From contig NZ_JAINZT010000004.1 in NCBI RefSeq assembly GCF_020166515.1, forward strand, positions 124,001 through 188,000: a DNA stretch of 64,000 nt, given 5' to 3'. Positions 56,183-63,486 of this stretch are shown here, in pieces (the first letter of the stretch is position 1; each line of letters starts with the position of its first letter). The stretch comes from Robertkochia flava (lineage in GTDB: Bacteria; Bacteroidota; Bacteroidia; Flavobacteriales; Flavobacteriaceae). Below the pieces are notes generated by a model. The model saw only the letters and a list, made by a program, of their open reading frames with translations, was not told the origin of the DNA and made no database searches. Position numbers and translations under genes: made by a program.

Positions 56183-56743
56183 CTAGCGGCGTATGATCTT
56201 TACCAATCCGTTATTGCTGAGCTTGATAATGCTGGAGGGACGACCGTTTTTCTTTTCGCGGTGCAAATTTACTATATAGTCCACACCTTTAAAAATTTCA
56301 GGATCTATTTCTGCAAAGGTTCCGGGAGTAGGGGTTCCGCTGAAATTAGCGGAAGTGGATACGAGGGGTCTTTTGAACCGGCTGATCAGGCGTTGACAAA
56401 ATTCATCTGAAGCGACCCGAATGGCCAGGGAGTTGTCTTCATGGATCAGGTTTGGAGCCACATTCATGGGCTGGTCATAGATGATCGTAACGGGTTTATC
56501 GCTGTACTCGATCAGGTCATAGGCCGGTTCAGGCACTTCGTAAACAAAGCGTTCCAGCATCCTGGTATTGGCCACCAGGCAGATCAAAGCCTTGCGGTCC
56601 GGTCTTTTTTTCAGGTCATATACCTTTTGAACTGCCGCCTCATTAGTGGCGTCGCAGCCAATGCCCCATAGTGTATCGGTGGGGTAAAGGATCAATCCCC
56701 CTTTGTTAAGTACGTCCAGGCATTTCTCGATCTCTTCTTTCAT
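56183..56743 (-). CDS. L-threonylcarbamoyladenylate synthase, TsaC/Sua5 family
   Basis: 186 residues; makes threonylcarbamoyl-AMP for the tRNA t6A modification. YPTDTLWGIGCDATNEAAVQ, LKKRPDRKALICLV, KPVTIIYDQP, AIRVASDEFCQRLISRF and LVSTSANFSGTPTP are the family motifs. There is no C-terminal Sua5 domain, so TsaC-type. It starts two bases after the stop of the pyruvyl transferase gene and is likely on its transcript. Confidence 0.93.
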   Translation of the reverse strand: MKEEIEKCLDVLNKGGLILYPTDTLWGIGCDATNEAAVQKVYDLKKRPDRKALICLVANTRMLERFVYEVPEPAYDLIEYSDKPVTIIYDQPMNVAPNLIHEDNSLAIRVASDEFCQRLISRFKRPLVSTSANFSGTPTPGTFAEIDPEIFKGVDYIVNLHREKKNGRPSSIIKLSNNGLVKIIRR

Positions 56744-56745
56744 CC

Positions 56746-57636
56746 TTACAGGTCGAGATAGTTAAACACCTTTTCGGCAAAAGTATCATTGATCTCCCGG
56801 CATTCGTCAAGAACCCCGGAGTATGCAGTGGCCTCTGAAAGTTTTTCCCGGAAATTATCCAGGGTCGCAATAGGGGTCTTGTATTTAAAGTCGTAGAATT
56901 TAGAGGTAGTGGGGATGGAAACCACTTTTTTACCTAACAGGATAGACCAGTACATGCCGTGATAGCTGTCGGTAACCACGGTGTCGCAGGATTTTATGAA
57001 AGCGATAACCTCTTCAAAGGGGTCCTGGTTGGTTTTATAAGGAAGCGACTTTACCTTTTCCATTACGCCGGGACGCTGGAGGTTTTTTTTGTGCAGCAGG
57101 ATCCCGAATTCATTATCGATCGGTTCTGCTTTATCAAAGATCCCGTGTTTGCAGCTTACGCAGGGCACCCATTCATTGTTCATGCTGAAATCCCTGGTGC
57201 CAAAGAGGCCGAAATGATCAGGAGAAACATTGTAATGGCTTACTTTTTTTGTGTTCAGGGCATTGTGGCCGGCCCCCCAAACCACCGTCTTTTTCCCCCG
57301 GGCCTTCAGCGATTCGAACAACCGCATCTGCTTGTGAAATGCAGAAAGGTTGAGCAAACCACCACCGCCGATGATCAGCGACCTGCGGATCACTAAATCG
57401 GCCCATTCTTGCCTTAAGGTGTCATCTTTGGACTGATATTGAAAGATATCCAGCACCTTGTCCTTCAGGGGCTCGTAGTAATGATGGGGAGCACAGTAAA
57501 AATCGCCCGCATTATATGGGTCGTAGCGGTGTATGTTGATCACATCATCATTGAGAAGTTCGGTAGCCTTACGAACTTTCCTGATGGTGGTATATCTAAC
57601 GATTTTTCTTTTAAGGAACCCTGGTTTATCCTTCAT
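56746..57636 (-). CDS. Polysaccharide pyruvyl transferase family protein
   Basis: About 296 residues from Met 57636 (MKDKPGFLKRKIVRYTT); the open frame runs 42 codons further but that part is Cys-rich nonsense over the divergent promoter region. The PF04230 fold is shown by YNAGDFYCAPHHYY, LIIGGGGLLNLSAFHKQM, VVWGAGHN, DSYHGMYWSILLGKKVVSIP and TSKFYDFKYKTP. It transfers a pyruvate ketal (from PEP) onto a surface sugar or modifies glycans alike. Divergent from the GT2 gene at 57744. Confidence 0.87.
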   Translation of the reverse strand: MKDKPGFLKRKIVRYTTIRKVRKATELLNDDVINIHRYDPYNAGDFYCAPHHYYEPLKDKVLDIFQYQSKDDTLRQEWADLVIRRSLIIGGGGLLNLSAFHKQMRLFESLKARGKKTVVWGAGHNALNTKKVSHYNVSPDHFGLFGTRDFSMNNEWVPCVSCKHGIFDKAEPIDNEFGILLHKKNLQRPGVMEKVKSLPYKTNQDPFEEVIAFIKSCDTVVTDSYHGMYWSILLGKKVVSIPTTSKFYDFKYKTPIATLDNFREKLSEATAYSGVLDECREINDTFAEKVFNYLDL

Positions 57637-57668
57637 GTTTTTTAATTTAACGGCTCTGGAGCTTGCTC

Positions 57669-57676
57669 CAAAGCTA
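57669..57676 (-). promoter_or_regulatory. -7 box (TAGCTTTG, minus) of the pyruvyl transferase gene
   Basis: Matches TAnnTTTG on the minus strand, 33 bases from the ATG at 57636. It overlaps the end of a 14-base palindrome (57657-57670, TGGAGCTTGCTCCA). Confidence 0.5.
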
Positions 57677-57692
57677 ATACAAAAAAATATAT

Positions 57693-57700
57693 TATATTTG
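57693..57700 (+). promoter_or_regulatory. -7 box (TATATTTG) of the GT2 gene
   Basis: Matches TAnnTTTG; the start codon is 44 bases downstream. Back-to-back with the minus-strand box. Confidence 0.5.
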
Positions 57701-57743
57701 CCGCCCCAATCAACTGGTTTGTAGTAAGTTAATACAAAGCAAC

Positions 57744-58538
57744 ATGAACAAGATCTCGACAACGCTGTTAATCTCTACATATAATTGGCCGGAGGCCTTA
57801 TCCATCGTTCTTAAAAGCGTGCTCAGCCAGACGGTAATACCGGATGAGGTGATCATCGCTGATGATGGTTCCGATGAAAGAACCCGCAATGTGATCGATG
57901 GGTTTCGCAAGGATTTTCCGATAGACCTGAAGCATGTATGGCATGAAGATAAAGGATTCCGAAAATCAAAGATTCTCAACCGGGCCATTGCATCTGCCAC
58001 CTCAGAATACATTGTTCAGGTAGATGGAGATTGTTTTTTGCACTCCAGTTTTGTGGAAGACCATATCGAAAATGCCAGCCGTGACCGCTATTTGTACGGG
58101 ACCCGGGTGCGCATAAAGGAAACTGCGGTCCCCAGGGTTTTAAATGCCCAGGAGCTCAATATGCATTTCTTTAAACCCGGCTTAAAAAAACGCCCCAGGA
58201 ATATCAGGATACCTGTGATCTCTGCTTTGTTTAAACCCCATGCCGGGATATCTCCCAAATTCAGAGGGTGTAATACCTCTTTCTGGAGGGCCGATTTTAT
58301 AACCGTGAACGGGTATAATGAAGATCTTGAAGGCTGGGGAAGGGAAGATTCTGAATTAATGATCCGTATGCACAACCTGGGCCTGAAGGCCAAGAGGTTA
58401 AAGTTTAATGGTATCGTTTACCACCTGGATCACCATGAAAATTCCAGGGATCGTTTTGAATTGAACGACAGTATACAGGATAAAACAAAAAAGGAGCAAC
58501 TGGTAAGTTGTACTAACGGGATTGATAAGTATCTGTAA
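57744..58538 (+). CDS. Family 2 glycosyltransferase with galactosyltransferase-like C-terminus
   Basis: 264 residues, GT-A fold. TTLLISTYNWPEALSIVLKS, VIIADDGSDERT (nucleotide-binding Asp), YIVQVDGDCFLHSSFV (DxD-like), then GCNTSFWRADFITVNGYNED and GWGREDSELMIRMHNLG, the galactosyltransferase C-terminal motif (PF02709). It builds a cell-surface glycan, perhaps the LPS core. Convergent with the GT9 gene; stops are three bases apart. Confidence 0.92.
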   Translation: MNKISTTLLISTYNWPEALSIVLKSVLSQTVIPDEVIIADDGSDERTRNVIDGFRKDFPIDLKHVWHEDKGFRKSKILNRAIASATSEYIVQVDGDCFLHSSFVEDHIENASRDRYLYGTRVRIKETAVPRVLNAQELNMHFFKPGLKKRPRNIRIPVISALFKPHAGISPKFRGCNTSFWRADFITVNGYNEDLEGWGREDSELMIRMHNLGLKAKRLKFNGIVYHLDHHENSRDRFELNDSIQDKTKKEQLVSCTNGIDKYL

Positions 58539-58541
58539 GCG

Positions 58542-59603
58542 TTACAGGTTTTTTAGAAAGGTTTCGAGCTGCTTCGAGAATAGCTCAGGCACGAACTCCT
58601 GGTAAAGTCTCAGACTTGCCTTTCTGAGTACTTTGGTAGTGTGGCCTTCAAATAATTCCGGTTTGTAATCCCTAAGGTGCACACTTTGGTTAGCGGTATC
58701 TTCAAAAATAGCCCAGTCTCCTTTTGGGATCCATGGCGAAAAAATCGAAAAAGTAGGGACGTCCAGGCCTTTGGCCATATTCACAGCTCCCCCTTCATTT
58801 CCAATCAGGGCTTTACATTGAGACAGCAAGGCAATGAAGCCTCTCAGGGAGTCGGCAAATAGGTCGAGCTTTATTTTTTCCCGGGTTTCCGGACGGCACA
58901 GGTCGTAGATGGCTCTGACCTGATCCAGTTGTTTGGGGATGTAGTTAAATAGAAGGTGGTCGCTTGAGTTTGCTGCGATCTGATCCAGCAATGCAGCCAT
59001 ATAGGTTGCCGGGTAACTTTTGTTTTCTCCGCTCCCAAGGATGGAGATCATGATCGGGTGCTGCCCTTCAAGTCCGTGTTGCCTCATAAGGGCAATGGCT
59101 TTCTCCTTCTCCTCCCTTTTCAGATAGATCATGGGTTTATGGATGAGCGTATCCATGGTTTTGTCTCCCATCAGCGGCATGATAAGTTGCAGCCTGTTCT
59201 CTATGGCCAGCCCGAGTCCGTACCGGCTTTTCTTCCATCGTTTTATCGGGTGGGAATAGGAAAAGGCGCTGTACCGTTTGTAGTACCCGAATCGTTTGGG
59301 GATGTTGCTCAACCAGGAAATGAGGGAGGTTTCGATCTTGGTATAGGCATCTATCAATACATCGTATTGTTCCTTATCCAGGGTCCTGATGTACTGATAA
59401 AATCGAATTTTATTCTTTCGCAATGCCGGATCAAAACTTATAATGCGGTCTATGGATGGGTGGTGTTCGATTACTGCGGTGGTATGCCGGTGAACCATAT
59501 AATGCACTTCAGCATTCGGAAATTCCCTTTTCAGGTTATCGCAGAGGATGGAGCTGGTGAGTACGTCACCTATCATTTTTTGTTGGATAACGAGGAATTT
59601 CAA
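58542..59603 (-). CDS. Glycosyltransferase family 9 (heptosyltransferase-like), TTG start
   Basis: 353 residues. The first strand KFLVIQQKMIGDVLTSSIL directly follows TTG 59603, and the next ATG is inside it, so TTG is the start. GT9 motifs: SILGSGENKSYP, LIGNEGGAVNMAKGLDVPTFSIFSP. The family transfers heptose (or a similar sugar) to the LPS inner core. It lies among other surface-glycan genes. Confidence 0.9.
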   Translation of the reverse strand: MKFLVIQQKMIGDVLTSSILCDNLKREFPNAEVHYMVHRHTTAVIEHHPSIDRIISFDPALRKNKIRFYQYIRTLDKEQYDVLIDAYTKIETSLISWLSNIPKRFGYYKRYSAFSYSHPIKRWKKSRYGLGLAIENRLQLIMPLMGDKTMDTLIHKPMIYLKREEKEKAIALMRQHGLEGQHPIMISILGSGENKSYPATYMAALLDQIAANSSDHLLFNYIPKQLDQVRAIYDLCRPETREKIKLDLFADSLRGFIALLSQCKALIGNEGGAVNMAKGLDVPTFSIFSPWIPKGDWAIFEDTANQSVHLRDYKPELFEGHTTKVLRKASLRLYQEFVPELFSKQLETFLKNL

Positions 59604-59667
59604 AGGCTGGGAATTTTTTTGTTAAAATTAAACAATCTTTTAGAAGAAGGGTACAATCTTTAAGTAG

Positions 59668-59675
59668 TAATTTTG
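59668..59675 (+). promoter_or_regulatory. -7 box (TAATTTTG) of the epimerase gene
   Basis: Matches TAnnTTTG, 37 bases before the ATG at 59712; no clear -33 element. Confidence 0.45.
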
Positions 59676-59711
59676 CTTCCAGTCTGCTACAACTGAAAAT
59701 TAATTGAGAGC

Positions 59712-60653
59712 ATGAAAATATTGGTTACCGGAGCAGCCGGTTTTATCGGGTCACATACTGCAGAATACTTCGCGGGTCAGGGACATAAGGTATATGGTTT
59801 GGATAATTTTTCCAGGTATTACAATCCTGAACTCAAGCGACTCAACCGCAGGGATGTGGAAGATAAAGGAGTGGAGTTTATTGAGATTGATCTTATGGAG
59901 GATCTGGATACGCACATGCCGGCCGATTTTGACCTGATCTTTCATTTTGCTGCTCAACCCGGTATTTCTGCCACTACCAGCCTGGAGGAATATGTGCGCA
60001 ATAATATTTTTGCCACCCAGCGTTTATTGGACTGGACAAAAAAATACAATCCCGGATTAAAGCTTTTTGTCAATATTGCGACCTCTTCGATTTATGGAAA
60101 AGAGGCCACGCTTCCGGAAACAGCAGTTCCCTGCCCGATCTCCTTCTACGGAACTTCCAAGCTTGCCGGGGAGCAATTGGTTATGGGGGAACAACGCACC
60201 GGTAAATTAAAGGCGTGTTCGCTGCGGCTGTATTCGGTTTACGGCCCCCGGGAACGTCCTGAGAAGCTCTATACCAAGCTTATTAAAAGTATTTTTGAGG
60301 ATGAGGAGTTTCCTCTTTTTGAGGGTAGTGAACATCACTCCAGGAGTTTTACCTATGTAGGGGATATTGTTAAGGCGATGGCTGCGGTACCCGGCAGGGA
60401 AGATGCCTTGAACGGGGAAATCGTCAATATTGGGTCTGATGTTGAATACACCACGGGTCAGGGAATTGCCCTGATCGAAAAGATCATAGGGAAAAAGGCC
60501 AGGATCCGAAAAACCCCTCCGCGACCGGGAGACCAGTTAAGAACAACTGCCCTGATCGATAAAGCCAGGAATATTTTGGAATATCAGCCGGAAACCGCCT
60601 TTGAAGATGGTCTGAGAGCCCAGGTAAACTGGTACAGCGAAAAGTTTCTTTAG
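59712..60653 (+). CDS. NAD-dependent sugar-nucleotide epimerase/dehydratase
   Basis: 313 residues, extended SDR fold. NAD-binding GAAGFIG near the N-terminus (residues 7-13), GLDNFSRYYNPELK, FHFAAQPG, the catalytic Tyr-Lys in FYGTSKLAGE and VYGPRERPEKL. It most resembles UDP-glucuronate 4-epimerase or GalE-type enzymes; the exact sugar cannot be read. It overlaps the stop of the next gene by four bases, tail to tail. Confidence 0.9.
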   Translation: MKILVTGAAGFIGSHTAEYFAGQGHKVYGLDNFSRYYNPELKRLNRRDVEDKGVEFIEIDLMEDLDTHMPADFDLIFHFAAQPGISATTSLEEYVRNNIFATQRLLDWTKKYNPGLKLFVNIATSSIYGKEATLPETAVPCPISFYGTSKLAGEQLVMGEQRTGKLKACSLRLYSVYGPRERPEKLYTKLIKSIFEDEEFPLFEGSEHHSRSFTYVGDIVKAMAAVPGREDALNGEIVNIGSDVEYTTGQGIALIEKIIGKKARIRKTPPRPGDQLRTTALIDKARNILEYQPETAFEDGLRAQVNWYSEKFL

Positions 60654-61414
60654 GAGGTAGCCCGCAGTCTTTTCAATTCCCGGTATCGCTCGTAAACGCC
60701 AAGGGCATTGAGGTAGCAGATAATGGCTCCATTTCTTCCGTCGAGAAATCCGAGGCGGAAGATGAAATTGTAAAAGAACCTCCAAAAAGGTCGGAACCAT
60801 TGGTTAAAAAGGTACCACTTCTTTCCTTCCCTGTAAGATTCAATGGCTCTCAGGCGGCCATATTTCAGCATCTTTCCTTTATAGTCGTGGTAATCCTTAA
60901 AGGAATAGTGAATAAGTTTCTCTTTCAAAAATCCGGCATCACCTTCAAAACTAAGGGTTTCATGGACGATGCGGTCCTGAAGGAAGCTGCACTCACTCTT
61001 GCGGAAAAGGCGGTGAACTTTATCGGTTTGCCAGCCACTGAACCTTAGTCGCTGGTTTTTAAACATAAAGGTGCGGTAGTTCCAGTATGCGGGAAACGGA
61101 TCTTTCAGCGTGGTGGTTTCACAGATCTCCATGGCCAGGGCAGGAGGTACCTGTTCATCTGCATCCAGGAAGTACACCCATTCATGAGATGCCAGGGAAA
61201 GAGCATAACTTTTCTGCTCGGTATAGTTCCTGAAAGCGTGCTGAACCGCTGTAATGTTTTCCTGCTCGCTTATCCATTCCCAGGTTCCGTCTTCGCTGAA
61301 GGAATCCACTACAATGATCTCATCGGCAAAAGCCAGGCTTTCTATACATTGTTGTATATAGCCGTTTTCGTTGTAGGTAATAATTACTGCGGATATAGGT
61401 TGCTTTTCGGTCAA
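60650..61414 (-). CDS. Family 2 glycosyltransferase, WaaE/KdtX-like
   Basis: About 254 residues. The frame opens at a TTG at 61438, but a -7 promoter box covers that codon, so the TTG at 61414 (MTEKQPISAVIITYNENG) is preferred. ISAVIITYNE, DEIIVVDSFSEDGT and YALSLASHEWVYFLDADEQVPP are GT2 motifs of the LPS-core beta-1,4-glucosyltransferase (WaaE) branch. It ends in a basic tail (YERYRELKRLRATS). Confidence 0.88.
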   Translation of the reverse strand: MTEKQPISAVIITYNENGYIQQCIESLAFADEIIVVDSFSEDGTWEWISEQENITAVQHAFRNYTEQKSYALSLASHEWVYFLDADEQVPPALAMEICETTTLKDPFPAYWNYRTFMFKNQRLRFSGWQTDKVHRLFRKSECSFLQDRIVHETLSFEGDAGFLKEKLIHYSFKDYHDYKGKMLKYGRLRAIESYREGKKWYLFNQWFRPFWRFFYNFIFRLGFLDGRNGAIICYLNALGVYERYRELKRLRATS

Positions 61415-61435
61415 GGAAAAATATATATTGGGGTG

Positions 61436-61443
61436 CAAAGATA
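61436..61443 (-). promoter_or_regulatory. -7 box (TATCTTTG, minus) of the WaaE-like gene
   Basis: Matches TAnnTTTG. A start about seven bases after it falls upstream of TTG 61414 and downstream of TTG 61438, which decides between the two start codons. Confidence 0.5.
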
Positions 61444-61455
61444 AGGGGATTCCAT

Positions 61456-61485
61456 GAAAAAACCTCCCGGGATTGGGAGGCTTTT
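61456..61485 (-). terminator. Terminator of dapD
   Basis: CCTCCC (61463-61468) and GGGAGG (61475-61480) pair around a six-base loop; on the minus strand the stem is followed by TTTTTT. It also lies just before the promoter of the WaaE-like gene. Confidence 0.85.
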
Positions 61486-61510
61486 GATATTCATAGGGTC
61501 TGCGGTAAAT

Positions 61511-62326
61511 TCAGACGGCTACATTGTATTCGCGCAGGGCGTCGTTAAGCGAAGTTTTCTTATTGGTGCTTTCTTTTCGCTGACCAATGATCAGGGCGCA
61601 GGGCACCTGATATTCTCCGGCAGGAAACTTTTTGGTATAGCTACCCGGAATGACCACAGATCTGGCCGGAACCTTTCCTTTGGTTTCAACCGGCTGGTCT
61701 CCGGTAATATCGATGATCTTTGTTGAGGCGGTAAGTACAACATTGGCACCCAGAACCGCTTCCTTCTCTACATGGACCCCTTCTACCACGATACAACGGG
61801 ACCCGACAAATACATTGTCTTCGATAATTACAGGTGCTGCCTGCAGGGGTTCCAGCACCCCGCCTATTCCAACCCCACCACTAAGGTGAACGTTTTTACC
61901 GATCTGTGCACAGCTTCCCACCGTGGCCCAGGTGTCTACCATGGTGCCCTCATCCACATAGGCTCCGATGTTGATATAGCTCGGCATCATGATCACCCCG
62001 GAAGACACATAAGCTCCGTGCCTGGCAATCGCGTGAGGTACTACACGGATGCCCTTCTTTTTATAGCCGGTCTTAAGGGGGATCTTATCGTGAAATTCGA
62101 GGGGGCCGGCCTCCATGGTCTGCATTTTCTGAATCGGAAAATAAAGAACCACCGCCTTCTTTACCCATTCGTTAACCTGCCAGCCGTCGGAAACCGGCTC
62201 AGCCACACGCAGCTGGCCTTCGTCGAGCAGGGCGATCACCTCTCTGATGGTTTGTTGTGTATGTTGATCATTCAGAAGATCCCGGTTTTCCCAGGCTTGC
62301 TCTATTATTTTTCTGATTTCGTTCAT
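61511..62326 (-). CDS. dapD: Tetrahydrodipicolinate N-succinyltransferase
   Basis: 271 residues; succinyl-CoA-dependent step of the diaminopimelate/lysine pathway. Left-handed beta-helix with hexapeptide repeats (SSGVIMMPSYINIGAYVDEG: GVIMMPSYINIGAYVD; ATVGSCAQIGKNVHLSGGVGIGG: VGSCAQIGKNVHLSGG), then the VIEDNVFVGSRCIVVEGV segment and PARSVVIPGSYTKKFPAGEY. Length fits DapD of Bacteroidota. Divergent from ruvX. Confidence 0.96.
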   Translation of the reverse strand: MNEIRKIIEQAWENRDLLNDQHTQQTIREVIALLDEGQLRVAEPVSDGWQVNEWVKKAVVLYFPIQKMQTMEAGPLEFHDKIPLKTGYKKKGIRVVPHAIARHGAYVSSGVIMMPSYINIGAYVDEGTMVDTWATVGSCAQIGKNVHLSGGVGIGGVLEPLQAAPVIIEDNVFVGSRCIVVEGVHVEKEAVLGANVVLTASTKIIDITGDQPVETKGKVPARSVVIPGSYTKKFPAGEYQVPCALIIGQRKESTNKKTSLNDALREYNVAV

Positions 62327-62343
62327 GTGTTATTATTTTAACG

Positions 62344-62351
62344 CAAAGATA
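62344..62351 (-). promoter_or_regulatory. -7 box (TATCTTTG, minus) of dapD
   Basis: Matches TAnnTTTG, 18 bases from the ATG at 62326; the -33 element is weak. Confidence 0.5.
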
Positions 62352-62404
62352 CAGGCTTCGGGATTATTGTCACCTTACATTTACAGATGTAACAATTTAA
62401 GCTG

Positions 62405-62412
62405 TAATTTTG
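62405..62412 (+). promoter_or_regulatory. -7 box (TAATTTTG) of ruvX
   Basis: Matches TAnnTTTG and ends 13 bases before ATG 62425. A TTG overlapping it (62410) is therefore unlikely to be the start. Confidence 0.5.
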
Positions 62413-62424
62413 GTAAAAAATCAA

Positions 62425-62838
62425 ATGGGACGCATTCTTGCAATCGATTACGGGAAAAAGCGAACGGGCCTGGCGGTAACCGACGAGTTGCAAATGATTG
62501 CATCCGGGCTTACCACTGTACCCACCAATGAACTGATGGGGTACCTCACCCGGTATTGCAGGGATGAAAAGGTGGATGTACTGGTGGTCGGAGAGCCCAA
62601 ACGCATGCATGATGAACCTTCGGACATTGAGGCCGATATTGCAAAATTCCTGAAAAAGCTGCAGAAGGTTTTACCGGGGTTGCAGGTAGAACGAGTAGAT
62701 GAACGGTTTACCTCCAGGATGGCATTTCAGACGCTGATAGATAGCGGATTAGGACGAAAAAAACGAAAGGATAAAGCCCTGCTGGATGAGGTGAGTGCCA
62801 CCATTATCCTACAAAGTTACTTAGAAGCTAAGGGGTAA
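62425..62838 (+). CDS. ruvX: Holliday-junction-resolvase-like protein (YqgF/RuvX)
   Basis: 137 residues from Met 62425 (MGRILAIDYGKKRTGLAV). RNase H-like fold: catalytic Asp in AIDYGKKRTG, Glu in VLVVGEPKRMH, VERVDERFTSRMA and the final Asp in ALLDEVSATIILQSYL. YqgF proteins take part in rRNA processing and possibly recombination. Confidence 0.93.
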   Translation: MGRILAIDYGKKRTGLAVTDELQMIASGLTTVPTNELMGYLTRYCRDEKVDVLVVGEPKRMHDEPSDIEADIAKFLKKLQKVLPGLQVERVDERFTSRMAFQTLIDSGLGRKKRKDKALLDEVSATIILQSYLEAKG

Positions 62839-62896
62839 TTTTAAGTATTTTCCCCGTAATTTTTGCTGATTTACGTGCGTGGTATTGAAATATTTT

Positions 62897-62904
62897 TAAC
62901 TTTG
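62897..62904 (+). promoter_or_regulatory. -7 box (TAACTTTG) of the small T9SS protein gene
   Basis: Matches TAnnTTTG, 67 bases before the ATG at 62971. Confidence 0.45.
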
Positions 62905-62970
62905 TTAGTTGATAATTAGATCTTTACCCAAAGATTAACCTACATATGTCTAACTTTTAAACAGTAGTGA

Positions 62971-63396
62971 ATGAAAAAAATAACTACCCTTCTCATTTAC
63001 TTGTTGCTCTTACCATTTGCCTTTTCCGCCCCAACGGTGAATTGTGAAGAGTCTCTGCCCCAGCCAATTAACGTGTTGGCAAACCCCGCTATGGAACCTG
63101 CTCCGGAGTGGTCTCTGGACTACCGTTTGCTATTGCTATCTGAAACTATAACGCAAAAAGATGCGGTTAAAGTATACCCCAATCCCGTAAACCGAAAAGA
63201 CGAACTCAATATCAGTCTCAGGGGAGCCGGAAAGAAATACCTTAGTTTTTATGATATCACCGGTAAAATGGTCAAGCAGGTGGTTACTGAAAAAAATGCA
63301 GTAGCCCTCAGTGTGGCCGACCTCGGTGTTGGCGTTTACATTCTCAATGTAAAGTCAGCATCCCTTCAGACTACCAAGAAGGTGATCATCAGGTAG
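62971..63396 (+). CDS. Small secreted protein, almost only a T9SS type A sorting domain
   Basis: 141 residues. Signal peptide ends LPFAFSAP; a 40-residue linker (NCEESLPQPINVLANPAMEP) leads to a complete type IX sorting domain: VKVYPNPVNRKDEL, LSFYDITGKMVKQV, LGVGVYILNVKSAS and KKVIIR. There is no separate functional domain, so the product is essentially a tag. Such mini-proteins occur in Flavobacteriia; the role is unknown. Confidence 0.87.
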   Translation: MKKITTLLIYLLLLPFAFSAPTVNCEESLPQPINVLANPAMEPAPEWSLDYRLLLLSETITQKDAVKVYPNPVNRKDELNISLRGAGKKYLSFYDITGKMVKQVVTEKNAVALSVADLGVGVYILNVKSASLQTTKKVIIR

Positions 63397-63448
63397 GCAC
63401 CTTATTTTTAAGATAAGCTTTGTAAACCCCACGGTAATAATTAGGGAA

Positions 63449-63464
63449 TATCTTTGTATTTTTG
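63449..63464 (+). promoter_or_regulatory. Tandem -7 boxes upstream of def
   Basis: TATCTTTG (63449-63456) is followed without a gap by TATTTTTG (63457-63464); both fit TAnnTTTG, 23-38 bases before the ATG. Confidence 0.5.
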
Positions 63465-63486
63465 CTGGCCTAAAAGCCTAGAGAAT

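Noticed and set aside
55662-56186. Long plus-strand frame antisense to cca
   Set aside because: Shadow of the conserved cca gene.
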